The notes beneath the pieces are model-generated. The model had not been told where the DNA came from and did not search any database. It saw only the letters and a list, made by a program, of their open reading frames with translations. Positions 24,451-34,498 of a stretch of 64,000 nucleotides of DNA are shown piece by piece. The stretch is from assembly GCA_037892935.1 (NCBI GenBank), contig JAYXKI010000001.1, positions 4,092,001 through 4,156,000 on the forward strand, read 5' to 3'. Made by a program: the position numbers and the translations under genes. Numbering within the stretch: the first letter of the stretch is position 1; each line of letters starts with the position of its first letter. The stretch comes from Phlebopus portentosus. Its lineage: Eukaryota; Basidiomycota; Agaricomycetes; Boletales; Boletinellaceae.

Positions 24451-24488
24451 CCCCCCTCCCCCGTTCCCGTCCCCGTCCCCGTCCCCGC
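24451..24488 (+). repeat. CCCGTT/CCCGTC low-complexity run
   Basis: C-rich tandem units directly after the NmrA-like remnant. Confidence 0.8.
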
Positions 24489-25471
24489 AGGACCTGATTT
24501 TGGAGTGGGCGAGTTGACGGTGGGAATGGGTACTAAGAGTTGAACGTATAACGAACAAACGAGTCCTGCTTACGTCATTGTATTGCTTATAATACAGACT
24601 ATCCGTATTCGGACAGGACAACTTGAGGTCTGCCAGTGAGACTTTCCTTCACGAATATCTCGGACGATTCGATACGGGCGCCAGTGTCCATCGTGTTTCG
24701 GATAAATCAAGTAGTGACCTGGATGTGCTTCTCATGTATGCTATTTTTTCAGCGCGTCAACTCTATCCTGAATTGAACTAGAGCCCACCCTGTGCTGTCC
24801 CTGCATGTTGAATTTTCTTCTCTTTTATTCAATACCCGTCCTGATTGTTTCCTGACTCTGTCCTCTGGACACTGTAGGCTATGAGACAGATTCTGTTTTT
24901 CCGCAGCCGCAGTGCTGCTCGTCAGCATCTGATTTGAATGATTCCGCCCAGGAAATGCGACTTCCTGGTCCAGGTCCTTATTACTCGTCGATCGCGACAT
25001 ACGTCCCGGTAAACTGGCCGGACGCGTGCGATACCGACGGAACATGATGGTGGTCATAATGAGTGCGGCGTGCGTCCTTTCTTCACCAGCGTCTAAAGTC
25101 ATGAATCCGGCGGCGTCGCATCTGATACTGGTCTTTGTCTTGAACGTGCATTTCCCCCCGTTGGCGTTCGAGATAAACCGCAACATCACGGAACTGTCAG
25201 AAGCATAGACCTCCGAAGACTTTGTGGACAAGAATGGTCAAAAAACTGACTATCTCGAATGTTTTGGGGCTGACGAAGTCTCTCATTTGCAGATTTCGAA
25301 ACGTTTTGAGCGTGAATGCGTATGAAATAGTCAAACTGCTCTGCAAGAATTGGAATATATCTGTCTAGCAGCATTACTCATGGTGGGCTGCGGAAGACCG
25401 TCTACTTCAACGGCGAGTTGTCAGATAGGCGTCTAAGAGATGGAGGACTCATCTTATCTGCATTTTGAGGG
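24489..25471. other. Region upstream of terpene synthase TS1
   Basis: A 160-codon minus-strand frame (24749-25231) has no recognisable domain, and I do not call it a gene. The remainder should include the TS1 promoter. Confidence 0.35.
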
Positions 25472-25479
25472 TATAAAAG
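25472..25479 (+). promoter_or_regulatory. TATA box of terpene synthase TS1
   Basis: TATAAAAG lies 46 bp before the ATG at 25525. A comparable TATAAAT sits about 50 bp before the pseudogene TS3 start (30966-30972), in line with shared descent of the promoters. Confidence 0.6.
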
Positions 25480-25524
25480 ATGGCTTGAACTTCATCGCAA
25501 AATCCATCTGTAGTCACCAAACTC

Positions 25525-26654
25525 ATGCAGCGAACGAAAGAGATCGTATTCAAAATCCCAGACCTCATCTCTCTCACACCATTTCCATGGATTGGCTGTA
25601 ACCCACTCTACTCCTGCACCGATATGAAGTCTACAAAATGGATGGGCAACCATGGCGTCTTATCCAACGCTAAGCAGGCTCAATTAGTGGCGACGCAGGC
25701 CGAGCTACTGGGTGCATACGTGTATCCTTATGCTGAAATCAATAGCCTGCGTATCGCTACCGACTTACTCGCGATTCTGTTCGCGTTGGACGAGGTCACC
25801 GATGACCAAGCAGCGAAGGAGGCTTTGGCTACCCGCAATACATTCGTCAAGGCCTTGACAAGCGAATCAAATGACGATACATCCCCTATAGCAATGTTCA
25901 CGAGAGAGTACGCTTTTCCGTCACACTTGTTATCTCCGATGATGTTTAACGATTTGCATGACAGCTTTATGAACCGCTTATCGGGCATCTCAAATAAGCC
26001 ATTAGATCGATTTATTGCGCACTTTATCGAATACATCGACGCTACCGCAAGGGAAGCTGGTAATCGTACGGATGGCAAGATACCTACTTTTGAGGAGCAT
26101 CTCTGCCTTCGACGGGACAATGGCGGACTCTTCTCAGCTTTTGATATTATTGAAGTCGCACTCGGGATCACGCTGCCTCCAGAGGTACTCGTAGACAGCA
26201 ACTTCCAGAGCATTGTTCTAGCCGCAAACGACATGATTTCTTACTCGAATGTACGTCAAGATCATTATCTACCATATTCTTCACTCTCATCATGACTTTA
26301 AACACTGATTAGGACATATACTCATATGCAAAAGAGGTCATGGACGGCGTCGAAAATTGCAACGCCATTACGATCTTGATGCATAGCAAAGGACTTTCGC
26401 ACCAAGAAGCTATGAATAAAGTCGGGGAGCTATACAAAGATGGCGCCGACACTATTGTGGCGTGCAAAGCGGCCATGCGTTCGTTTGGTCCAGACATCGA
26501 TGGGCTCGTTTCTAATTACGTATTCGGGCTGGAACAGTGGATCTGTGGCCACAACGCTTGGAGCTTGCTTACACGGAGGTTCTTTGGAGAGGAGACAGAG
26601 GAGGTGATACGCACAGGTGTAGTGAGATTGAATCAGCTGGAATCTGCTGAATAG
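25525..26654 (+). CDS. Class I sesquiterpene synthase TS1
   Basis: Exons 25525-25907, 25965-26250 and 26313-26654 encode 336 residues, typical for basidiomycete single-domain sesquiterpene synthases. They cyclise farnesyl diphosphate in the cytosol with Mg2+. The first metal motif is DEVTD at residues 89-93. The NSE triad NDIYSYAKE spans residues 223-231, with the Asn encoded by exon 2 and the rest by exon 3. The N-terminus PDLISLTPFPW...CNPLY and the block AYVYPYAEINSLRIATDLL resemble enzymes around the protoilludene/humulyl clade, but the product cannot be read from sequence. The C-terminal pair is RF (TRRFFGEE) rather than the usual RY. Intron 1 (57 nt, no stop, multiple of three) would be in frame if retained. 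I splice it because TS4 has an intron at the same position with the same exon lengths. Confidence 0.9.
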
Positions 26655-26845
26655 GTGGCATAAATAAAATAGATACTTGTCCTCTTTGTCTCCACAGCTT
26701 TTGATGATTGACCTATCACATTGCAAGTTAGCTGATAATTACTTACCTCAAAATTTGTTGTTATTTAATTACAATCGATCTTGAGTCGCGACCTTCATTG
26801 CCGTCTCTACTGTCCGGTATCTTATATTAACTTACACCATTCTTA

Positions 26846-28000
26846 ATGGTCGACGAAAAGCTCACATATCGCCAACATGCTCTCCAAGCAACTATTCCGG
26901 CCTCCAGATGTGTAATTAGAGACACCGATATTGTTTCACTGATCCCATCCGGCTGGCTTGGGTGCAACCTTCACTACTGCCATTCTAACAAAAAGTCTAC
27001 AGACTGGATGCTCAGCTATGGCGGTCTCAGAGGTGACAAATTATCTGTATTGATCAAGAGTAGTGCCAAGCTGCTTGGAGCATGCGCGTATCCCTATGCT
27101 GACCCCAACAGTCTGCGCATAGCCACCGACTTTATGAATATCCTGTTCGCCTTGGACAAAATTACAGATGACCAAAACACAGTGGATACCGGGGCTACCC
27201 GCGATGCGTTCACTAATGTACTGAGTGGCAAGTCAAGAGATGACACCTCTCCGAAAACAACGTTCACAAAGAAGTATGTGATCATTCTGTCCTCTTCTGA
27301 CTTTGTTTACTTATCAGTGCCGTAGCTTTCTCGAGCGCCTCGGTCATGCTTCAGAGAAGCTGTGTGCTCGGTTTGCGTTGCATTGCATCGAGTTTATCGA
27401 CGCTACGGTGAGAAAGGCTGGCCTGCGCGCTTCTGGGAAATCACCATCTTATGACGAATACGTCAGGATCCGCTGTGAAAATGCTGGTGTATTGCCGAGC
27501 TTCGACTTGACGGAAGCCGCACCCTTCCCGAAGAGGTACTCGAGGACGGCGATTTCCAAAGTCTCGTTCTTGCGGCAATTGACGTGTCAAGCCTGACCAA
27601 TATATGTGTTGTTTTTCGCTAGCGGTCTTCTCAGATTGATATTTTTTTGTCTAGGGTATATACTCATTCGAGATGGGGTATACAAGCGGCAATGATTTCA
27701 GCAATGCCGTTTCGTCCCTCATGCATAATAACGCTCTTTCACACCAACAAGCCGTTGATCATGCTGGAGACATCTATAAACAGCGTTGCGCAGACATGGT
27801 GACCTACAAAAATGACCTGCTCTCGTTTGGTATGGAGGTCAATGACATGATCCAAGTACTTGATGGCGATGGAGGAGTGGGTTTGCGGGTATGATGCCTG
27901 GCAGCTTGAAACGGTGAGGTTCCTCGGTAATAAGAGCAAGGAAGTTAATAGTACTGGTATCACGAAGATTATCCAGCGTAAAACCCTCAGGACGGCGTGA
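26846..28000 (+). pseudogene. Terpene synthase TS2, inactivated
   Basis: Tandem partner of TS1, about 190 bp downstream. The N-terminus is altered but continues with LGCNLHYC and ACAYPYADPNSLRIATDFMN, then a changed metal motif DKITDD. The second exon (FLERLGHASEKLCARFALHC ...) is readable up to FDLTEA. There it loses the GITLP-equivalent residues and shifts frame into LPEEVLEDGDFQSLVLAAID. The NSE region reads N then GIYSFEMG, so both the Asp and the Glu of the triad are lost, and the donor after the Asn is ATATGT. A further frameshift near 27870 separates SFGMEVNDMIQ from the C-terminal EEWVCGYDAWQLETVRFLGN, ending at 28000. Several lesions make catalysis implausible. Confidence 0.8.
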
Positions 28001-29479
28001 GTGTTCCCGAGATATACAGACATATGTGTTAATTCCTGCGCTATGAGAAGCGGTGTTGTACCTAGAAATTCAGTTACAGAGAATTAGTGTTGATATCGTT
28101 TCGGGAAACACATATAGACACGGAAATACATCTAGTTTTCCTGATGCAAGTCTTCAAGGCAGATGCAGTTTGTTTGGCACCATCGGTAAGTCGAATTATC
28201 GGATAAAGATCAGGATAGTAATGATGAGCTCGATGGACTCGCCCAGATCATCTGTGCTTCCGCCGTTTCCGCTTGGTCGAATGTCTACTAGAACAAATGA
28301 CATAGTGATTCGACGCGGTGAAACCGACCCGATGAGATCATCTGCACTTCCGATCTGCTGGAACCGAAGCTGTAAATCGTTACCACGATTATACAATATC
28401 ACACGATGGGACGCACAGTCAGTGGCCTGCTGTAGCACAGCTACTCTACAGGTCCACCTAGTTTCTCCATTGTCTCGTGTCAGAAACCAGACAGGAATGC
28501 ATCTTGGACAGATCAGATTCATGAGCACAATTCTACGGTCACGGTATACGGCGATTGGGCTTAGGCACATTGACAATGTAAACAACTATGATGTCAGTAA
28601 GAGGGATAAAATCACTTACAGAAGTTTCCTCTGCTGCGCTAGAAAGTCATATTTGTTAACACTTCATTCTTTCGAGAGTCGGTATACAGACCAAAGTAAT
28701 CGGTGAGCAACGGTTTTCCCATTTTAGAAGGATAGACACAGCAGTTTTTGTCCGTATTTGCCTGCACAGGGGGCAGAATTACGTTTCTGAGCTGCTTATA
28801 AATGAAACAGAATTGGAAAGCTCACCTCTGATTGGCTGGATTCCAGTTCCGGATCAAATATTTTAGGATCCGAAATAGGGTTTTGCCCCCTGTGCTGATA
28901 AATTGCGTTCCACGAACGCAAACGGTGTTAATAGGAACCGATGAAAATACTTGCGTCAATGCGTCCAGAGTGTCACATCGATGAGTCCACTGATAGCTGC
29001 ATTTTAAGTCACATTTTCGACTGGATTGTAATGCTGGATTGAACAGGATGGACTCGAAGGTGCAGGGATAACGTTGAGGAATATTTGCTCTCATTTGGTG
29101 TATATTGCACGTGCACGTGATCATAAATCATGACGCTTCCTTACCGCTCTCTCGAATTGCATGCAAATTCTGAACCCAGACCCGACTTCTGATCTGCCTT
29201 GCAAGTTGCAACGCACTCAACGCTTCTATAAGAGGGTTTCGATGGCATTACCTAATTACAGGTTCTCTGGAAGAAAGACAATGGTCTCATCATAGTGTAT
29301 TCGAGTTCGGACGGTGCAAACAAGCCAACGGGCCCAAGGCATCTTTGCCGTCTGGTTCCTCGGAATGCTTTTTGGCCAGATGGCAGCGTTTCCATATCGG
29401 GAGGTCAAATATGGCCGTTCTTCTCTAAGCTGTCCGAATCGATGGCACCTTCGAGGCTCTTCAGAGTTTATGAGCATAA
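28001..29479. other. Unassigned stretch between TS2 and the decayed 2OG oxygenase
   Basis: Open frames on both strands are present, including a 217-codon plus-strand frame (28053-28706) and a 129-codon minus-strand frame (28196-28585) that overlap each other. Neither shows a domain I recognise. A minus-strand segment near 28700 (GLYTDSRKNEVL) faintly recalls a DUF6533-like loop, but this is not enough to call it. Confidence 0.3.
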
Positions 29480-29498
29480 TCTATAAATAGACTCTCAC
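29480..29498 (+). promoter_or_regulatory. TATA region of the decayed 2OG oxygenase copy
   Basis: CTATAAATAGACTCTCAC-type sequence, matching for at least 18 bases the element at 32755-32773 before the better preserved copy. The promoter was therefore duplicated together with the gene. Confidence 0.6.
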
Positions 29499-29499
29499 T

Positions 29500-30440
29500 G
29501 GCAATGGCACAGCTACTGCGCACTCCGGCTCGAAGGATGTCATTCAAAACGCAGGCGATGCTGCTTATCCTTCACTTTTACCGAAATGGGCTCGAGTCAA
29601 CAGCACGTACCTCCTGTTTCTCCACCTCCAAAGCAGCTCAGGCCCCTTCTCAAGCCATCCGCAGCTCTGTCTTACCCGACCGCTCTTTGAATCTTCCGTA
29701 CGGTCTTTTGATTGATCCGAGGAGGAAAAGCAGATGAAATACCGTGTCGTATCAGGTCATACCGCGCAAGGAATGGAAGCCCTTCGGAGGAGGGTTATTT
29801 GCGCGTAGAGAATGAGAGGTGGCTGGTTGCGCTGAAGAAGGTCTAGATTACATCGATGGTGCTTGACTTACGTGAATGGGCGGAGAACTGCTTGGAGGGG
29901 CGAGCTCGGATGTTATGCGTAATATGCTAGAGGTAATCGAGGAAGGTATGTTGTGACAATCTTACAAGCGTTCCGTTAGGACCGGCTGCCTTTACCAGTG
30001 CCCTCAACGGACTCCAGGTCAGAAAGAAGTCCGAATCGGTCTCATCGGAAGGTCTCAAAGCTCAGCATCATAAATGGAGATTGTACGAGGTGAGTGAACG
30101 CGTATTGAAGTCAACCATTCATGTCGGACAGATACACACAAAGCTTTCGGATAGGATCACTGGGAGTCCGAATTCTCAAGATGCTTGTTTTACCATTTCA
30201 AAATTTAGTCGATGGATCTCCTTTCTCTGCTGCATGCTCCGCGGGATAACTGTACACTCTCAGGTTTTCGAGACACCGATGACGGGCGCCATTCTTTGTG
30301 ATGGAGTAATGCAAGCATTCTTTGAAAGACTCACTTATCAATTTGTCGTGCAATACAACTCATACCGTTACTATGCACGAACACAACACCACTTAGTTCA
30401 ACCTATCGTCACCGGAGAGCCTCAGGAGTACGAAATAATT
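29500..30440 (+). pseudogene. 2OG oxygenase, decayed duplicate
   Basis: Degraded copy of the gene at 32940-34228. Shared landmarks, in order: the CACAGCTACTGCGC leader; TCGAGTCAACAGCACGTACC with the CCTCCAAAGCAGCTC block; AAATACCGTGTCG (29739); the GGGCGGAGA...TTATGCG block (29878-29920) with ATCGAGGAAG; and a C-terminal FETPMTGAIL (near 30270), equivalent to FETPITGAFP. Stops and frame changes separate these segments, and the metal-binding HxD region is not recognisable. No functional product is expected. Confidence 0.65.
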
Positions 30441-31020
30441 TGAAATAGTAAAAGATAAGTTCCATTCTTGATAACGTGATACACCGATAGGGATGGCAAA
30501 ATCAGATAAATATGGAAAAGAAGATGTGTCCCCTTTACCGTCGTTATAAAGTAATCCAGCGGCGTTCCTACCCTACAACAACGGAGTCATGGAGCTTTTC
30601 CTGAATAATATCGCATTTTGAATGTCTCATTCTTATATTTCATGTACAACGGTAAAGTCTTTGACGCCATTTTCTAACGAGCAAGTCGTTGATAGACGTA
30701 GCTTTGACAGGATACCCCCACACTGAGGTTGAAGTTCTTGTTGCTCTACTGGACTACAACCTGGTCGTCGACTATCCTATTCCTATGTCCAGGACCAGCA
30801 TTGCAGTTGCGGGACACCGAAGTTTTGTGCAATGCGCAGTCAGACTCAAATAATGTTTCGCAGTCTGTATTCAAAGTGTTGGATACTTGTCTCGTACCTT
30901 TCATTGCGAGTTATGACGGCACGCTCTTGGAATGGAGATTGCTGTCTGCCCATACCAACAGAAGGTATAAATTTCGGTGCTAAGTTCCTCAGAAGTTCCC
31001 CATCAACATCCACATCTCTC
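30441..31020. other. Intergenic upstream of TS3
   Basis: No coding segment recognised. A TATAAAT at 30966-30972 is the likely former TS3 promoter. Confidence 0.35.
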
Positions 31021-32164
31021 ATGCAACCACAGCAAACTACAGAGATCGTACTCAAGCTTCCTGAACTTGAAACTCTGACACCATTCAACTAGGCAGGATG
31101 CAACCCTCTCTACTCTTCCAGTGAAAGGGAGTCGACAGAATGGATGCTCAGCCATGGCGTCTTGCCTGACCGTAGAAGTGATTGGCTGCTCGCAACGCAC
31201 CCGAATTTCTGGGCGCATACGTTTACTCTTATGCTGATGCCAATGGCCTGAGGGTTGCTACGGATGTGCTTACGATCCTATTCACATTAGACGAAGTCAC
31301 CGATGCCCAGGAAGAGCAAGAAGCCTTGGCCACCCGGCAATACATTTGTCAAAGCCTTGACGGGCAAGTCAATCGACGTTATGTCTCCCATAGCAGTGTT
31401 CACGAAAGAGTACGTTGTTGCTCCTTGTTTTGTGTCTGTCTTATATCTGAACGTGGACTATTTCTGGGGGGGTTTTGACAGCTACATAAAACACCTCTCG
31501 GGTGTCTCGACTGAACTTCTCGAGCGACTTATCTCGCACTTCACTGAGTACATGGACGCCACGGCGCGAGAGGCCGGTCCCCGACGCTTGAAGATCATGT
31601 CAAGCTTCGACGCGACAACGGCGGAGTCTTGCCAGCTTTTGATGCCATAGAAGTCGCGCTCGGTATTACGCCGCCCCAAGACGTATTCAATGGCCGAGAT
31701 CTTCACAGCATGATTCCTGCCGCAAACGACACGGTATGCTACGCAAACGTAATGTCGAAGCATGAAGCATACTTTGTCGATTTCACCTTACACTGATGCT
31801 TTTCTCTGGCTAGGACATCTCTTCCTATGCGAAAGAGTATGCCGTTGGCCTCGATGGCTGCAACACTATCACGATTCTCATGCACGACACGAAGCCTTTC
31901 ACACCAAGATGCTATCGATGAAGTCGGGAAGCTTTACAGGAAATGCGCTGATACGTTTTGACGTGCAAAGCGGCCATACGTTCCTTTGGTCCGGAAGTTG
32001 ATGAAATGATCGATGGTATGTACAGTATATGGAATCGAGCGGTGGATCGCGGGGCATAATGCTTGGAACCTGGAAACGCGGAGATTTTTTTCACCGGGGA
32101 ACCCGACGAGATGAGACGATATGGGATAGTCAAGATGACAGGTCATCGTAAACCATTTGTGTAG
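31021..32164 (+). pseudogene. Terpene synthase TS3, inactivated
   Basis: The start MQPQQTTEIVLKLPELETLT closely follows TS1. A TAG stop then replaces the codon after FN (31090-31092), where TS1/TS4 read PW before the Gly-Cys-Asn-Pro block. Frameshifts occur near 31178 (before FLGAYVYSYADANGLRVATD), near 31335 (after LATR) and near 31600. The metal motif DEVTD is intact. The second exon (YIKHLSGVSTELLERLISHF, TEYMDATAREAG) and the NSE segment N|DISSYAKE across the intron (31750-31815) are also still readable. The C-terminal region is frameshifted repeatedly, with a stop near 32164. Retention of the catalytic motifs suggests fairly recent loss. Confidence 0.8.
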
Positions 32165-32754
32165 GAATAAACTCACGGAAGAGATTGATAGGCTTGATTC
32201 CTTGACTTTCGACCGTTGCTTGCTTGAAACTGAAATGTAGCGCCGCCCCCAATTCAGGAGTTTCGTTTATAGTACTTGTTTGACAGTATTTATTCTTTAG
32301 TGAAAACCGTCTCGATACTCGACACAGTGTTCGGCGCAAAGCTGTCTGTACATGTCGCTTCCTCCTATTCACAGACTAAATAAACTTCTTGATCGTTCTT
32401 ATGTAAACCTACCTACACGGTGATTGCGATGCACTTTCTTGAAGAGATGCGCTATTCACCGAGCGATTCACTTTCATTACCCGTTTTCGTGCCTTTCAAA
32501 TGGAAAAATGACGATATTCGTGCTGCGGAACAATCAATGCTATTCGCTTTCACGAATGTCATCAGATGAGTACTCACGGAAGTTTGCTGATGAAAATAGG
32601 ACCTGGTCCGAGTCATTGATTGAGTAAGCTCAAGTTCATTACACTTTCAAGCCGGCCTCATCTTTCAAATTTCAGAGATCGTCCTCATTTCGTTCCCAAT
32701 AGCCCATTTTTTTTAGTCACGCGTAAACGTAAAGATGAAGACAACTTGCGACGG
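32165..32754. other. Intergenic upstream of the 2OG oxygenase
   Basis: No coding segment recognised; holds the upstream region of the oxygenase promoter. Confidence 0.35.
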
Positions 32755-32773
32755 TCTATAAATAGACTCTCAC
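32755..32773 (+). promoter_or_regulatory. TATA region of the second 2OG oxygenase
   Basis: CTATAAATAGACTCTCAC lies about 180 bp before the ATG at 32940. A near-identical element precedes the decayed copy (29480-29498). Confidence 0.6.
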
Positions 32774-32939
32774 GTGCTTCGATGCTGTGGAATGTTTATT
32801 TACTGTAATAATTTAATTATCAATAAATAACACCCGGCCCGTGGTAATGGCAGCACAGGCACAGCTACTACTGGTAGTACTGCGCGCTCCGACTCATGGG
32901 AGGCCGCTCGAACGAATGCTTCACTTCACGTGAACCACG

Positions 32940-34228
32940 ATGGGCTTGAGTCGACGATACGCACCTCCTGCTTCTCCGCCTCCGAAGCAGCTTGGCAGGC
33001 CACTCCTCAAGCCATCTACAGCCTTGTGTTACCCGATTGATCTGGAGAAACTGTCCACCCAAGGATGGGCTAGTCTGCCTATCAGCGACTTAGAATCAGA
33101 CCCTCTTTATGAGGCATTCTCAGCGCTCTTCGAGTCTTCCGCGCAATTCTTCGACCTGCCCGAGGAAGAACGTATAAAATACCGTGTCGCACCGCGCACG
33201 GAGACGAACACTTCGGAAGAGGGCTATTCGCGCGTGGAGGGCGAGAAGTGTTTGATCACGCTGCGGAGGGTCCAGACTACTCCGACGGAGTTTGAGTTGC
33301 GCGAGAGGGCGGAGAGGGCGTGGAGAGCGAGTGCGGGTGTTATGCGTGATGCGCTTCGGGCGATCGAGGAAAGTCTGGGTATGAGTCCTGGCGCGCTTGC
33401 CCGTACGTCCGAGAAGCAGTTGGAGTTGCCCAAAGAGGGGGAAGGGAACGTTGCGACGCTTATGCGGATGTTCCGGTATGACCGGCCAACCCCGCCTTCG
33501 GAGGATGGACATGCCAATTCGACCCCATCCTCAAACGGAACTGAATCTCGCTCTCGGGTCGTGTCAGAACCGCATAGAGACCTCGGCCTCCTGACGATCG
33601 TCCTCGGCCACTCGCCGGGCCTCGAATGCTGGGACGCAGAGCGCGACGAGTGGGTGTCCTGCGAGACGAACGAGCGCGGACTGAACGCGACTATCCTCGT
33701 CGGAGAGACGCTTACCAAGTTCACGAATGGGAGGTTCGTGGCGGGGCGACATCGTGTTCTCGTCCATCCGAGTCCGAGTCCGAGTCCGAGTTCAGACACT
33801 CTCCCCCAATCCGACTCCCAATCTCAATCTCAATCTCGCATTGCACCGCTTATAACCCCTCCTTCCGATACTCACTCGTACACGCTCTGCGGGGGCACCT
33901 CCCGCTTCTAACCTCCTCCCGAAGCTTCGAAACGCCCATCACGGGCGCCTTCCCCCCGCGCTTGGCATGGAGCGACGCGAGCATCGGGGAGATCTACAAT
34001 GCCATTAGCAGGGCGCATTGGAATGTCAACATCAGCGTTGAGGAGAGGCGGAGGCAGGAGAAGGAGTTGAGGGAGAAGGCGGGGGGACGGGGAGAGTCGT
34101 GGATGGAGCGTGATGAGAGTAGAAAAGAGAAAGGGAGGGGGAGAGGGAGAGGAAGACGGCGGTTCTCGAGGATCTTGGATGTGTTTCGACGTTCCCCGCG
34201 CCATGCAGAGCCAACTTATGCTAGTTGA
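32940..34228 (+). CDS. 2OG/Fe(II) oxygenase-like gene with a frame break
   Basis: The ATG frame from 32940 encodes 323 residues. It has an N-terminal DIOX_N-like part (YPIDLEKLSTQGWASLPISD ... FFDLPEEERIKYRV), the metal ligands HRD in SEPHRDLGLLTIV and the distal His in GRHRVLVHP. It then enters a Ser/Gln-rich repeat and stops at 33911. The C-terminal beta-helix strand with the RxS motif (FRYSLVHALRG), FETPITGAFP and HWNVNIS continues in another frame up to 34228. No GT-AG intron joins the two. Either a small indel lies in the low-complexity linker (33770-33845), or the protein is truncated before the 2-oxoglutarate-binding Arg. It is paired with an SDR next door and was duplicated to 29.5 kb. 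Confidence 0.7.
33772..33840 (+). repeat. CCGAGT and CAATCT tandem runs inside the 2OG oxygenase
   Basis: Four CCGAGT units (33768-33791) are followed by (TC)CAATCT units up to about 33838. They encode Ser-Pro then Ser-Gln repeats. The frame break in the host gene falls within or just after this tract. Confidence 0.75.
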
Positions 34229-34498
34229 GCACTACGTCTATGTACGTATATAACTGATAAGCCCTCGGTGTCGCGCGAAATTGAATATTCTCCTGGCGTA
34301 TCCTTATGTTATTTCTCTCTCACTCTACATGTATTCGTCTTGAACTTTACGAGACCATTATTTCCGTCCAATACACTGTAATAAATGTAGTGTGCTCGTC
34401 CATTAACATTCATTCGTTCAGGCTGTAGCTGCCGAATTTGCGCACTGTACTATACACAAAAGCACATGCATCCCCGCACCAAAGCGTACCGGCTACAA

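Noticed and set aside
24451..24488. CRISPR-like or telomeric repeat in the C-rich run
   Set aside because: Short hexamer-type low complexity without spacers or telomeric unit.
24749..25231. 160-codon minus-strand frame upstream of TS1
   Set aside because: No recognisable family; lies in the TS1 promoter region.
28053..28706. 217-codon plus-strand frame after TS2
   Set aside because: Overlaps an equally open minus-strand frame; no domain, no TATA or splice context.
33626..34228. Separate gene starting at 33626
   Set aside because: Its C-terminal part is the missing RxS segment of the 2OG oxygenase; its N-terminal part is the shadow of the main frame.
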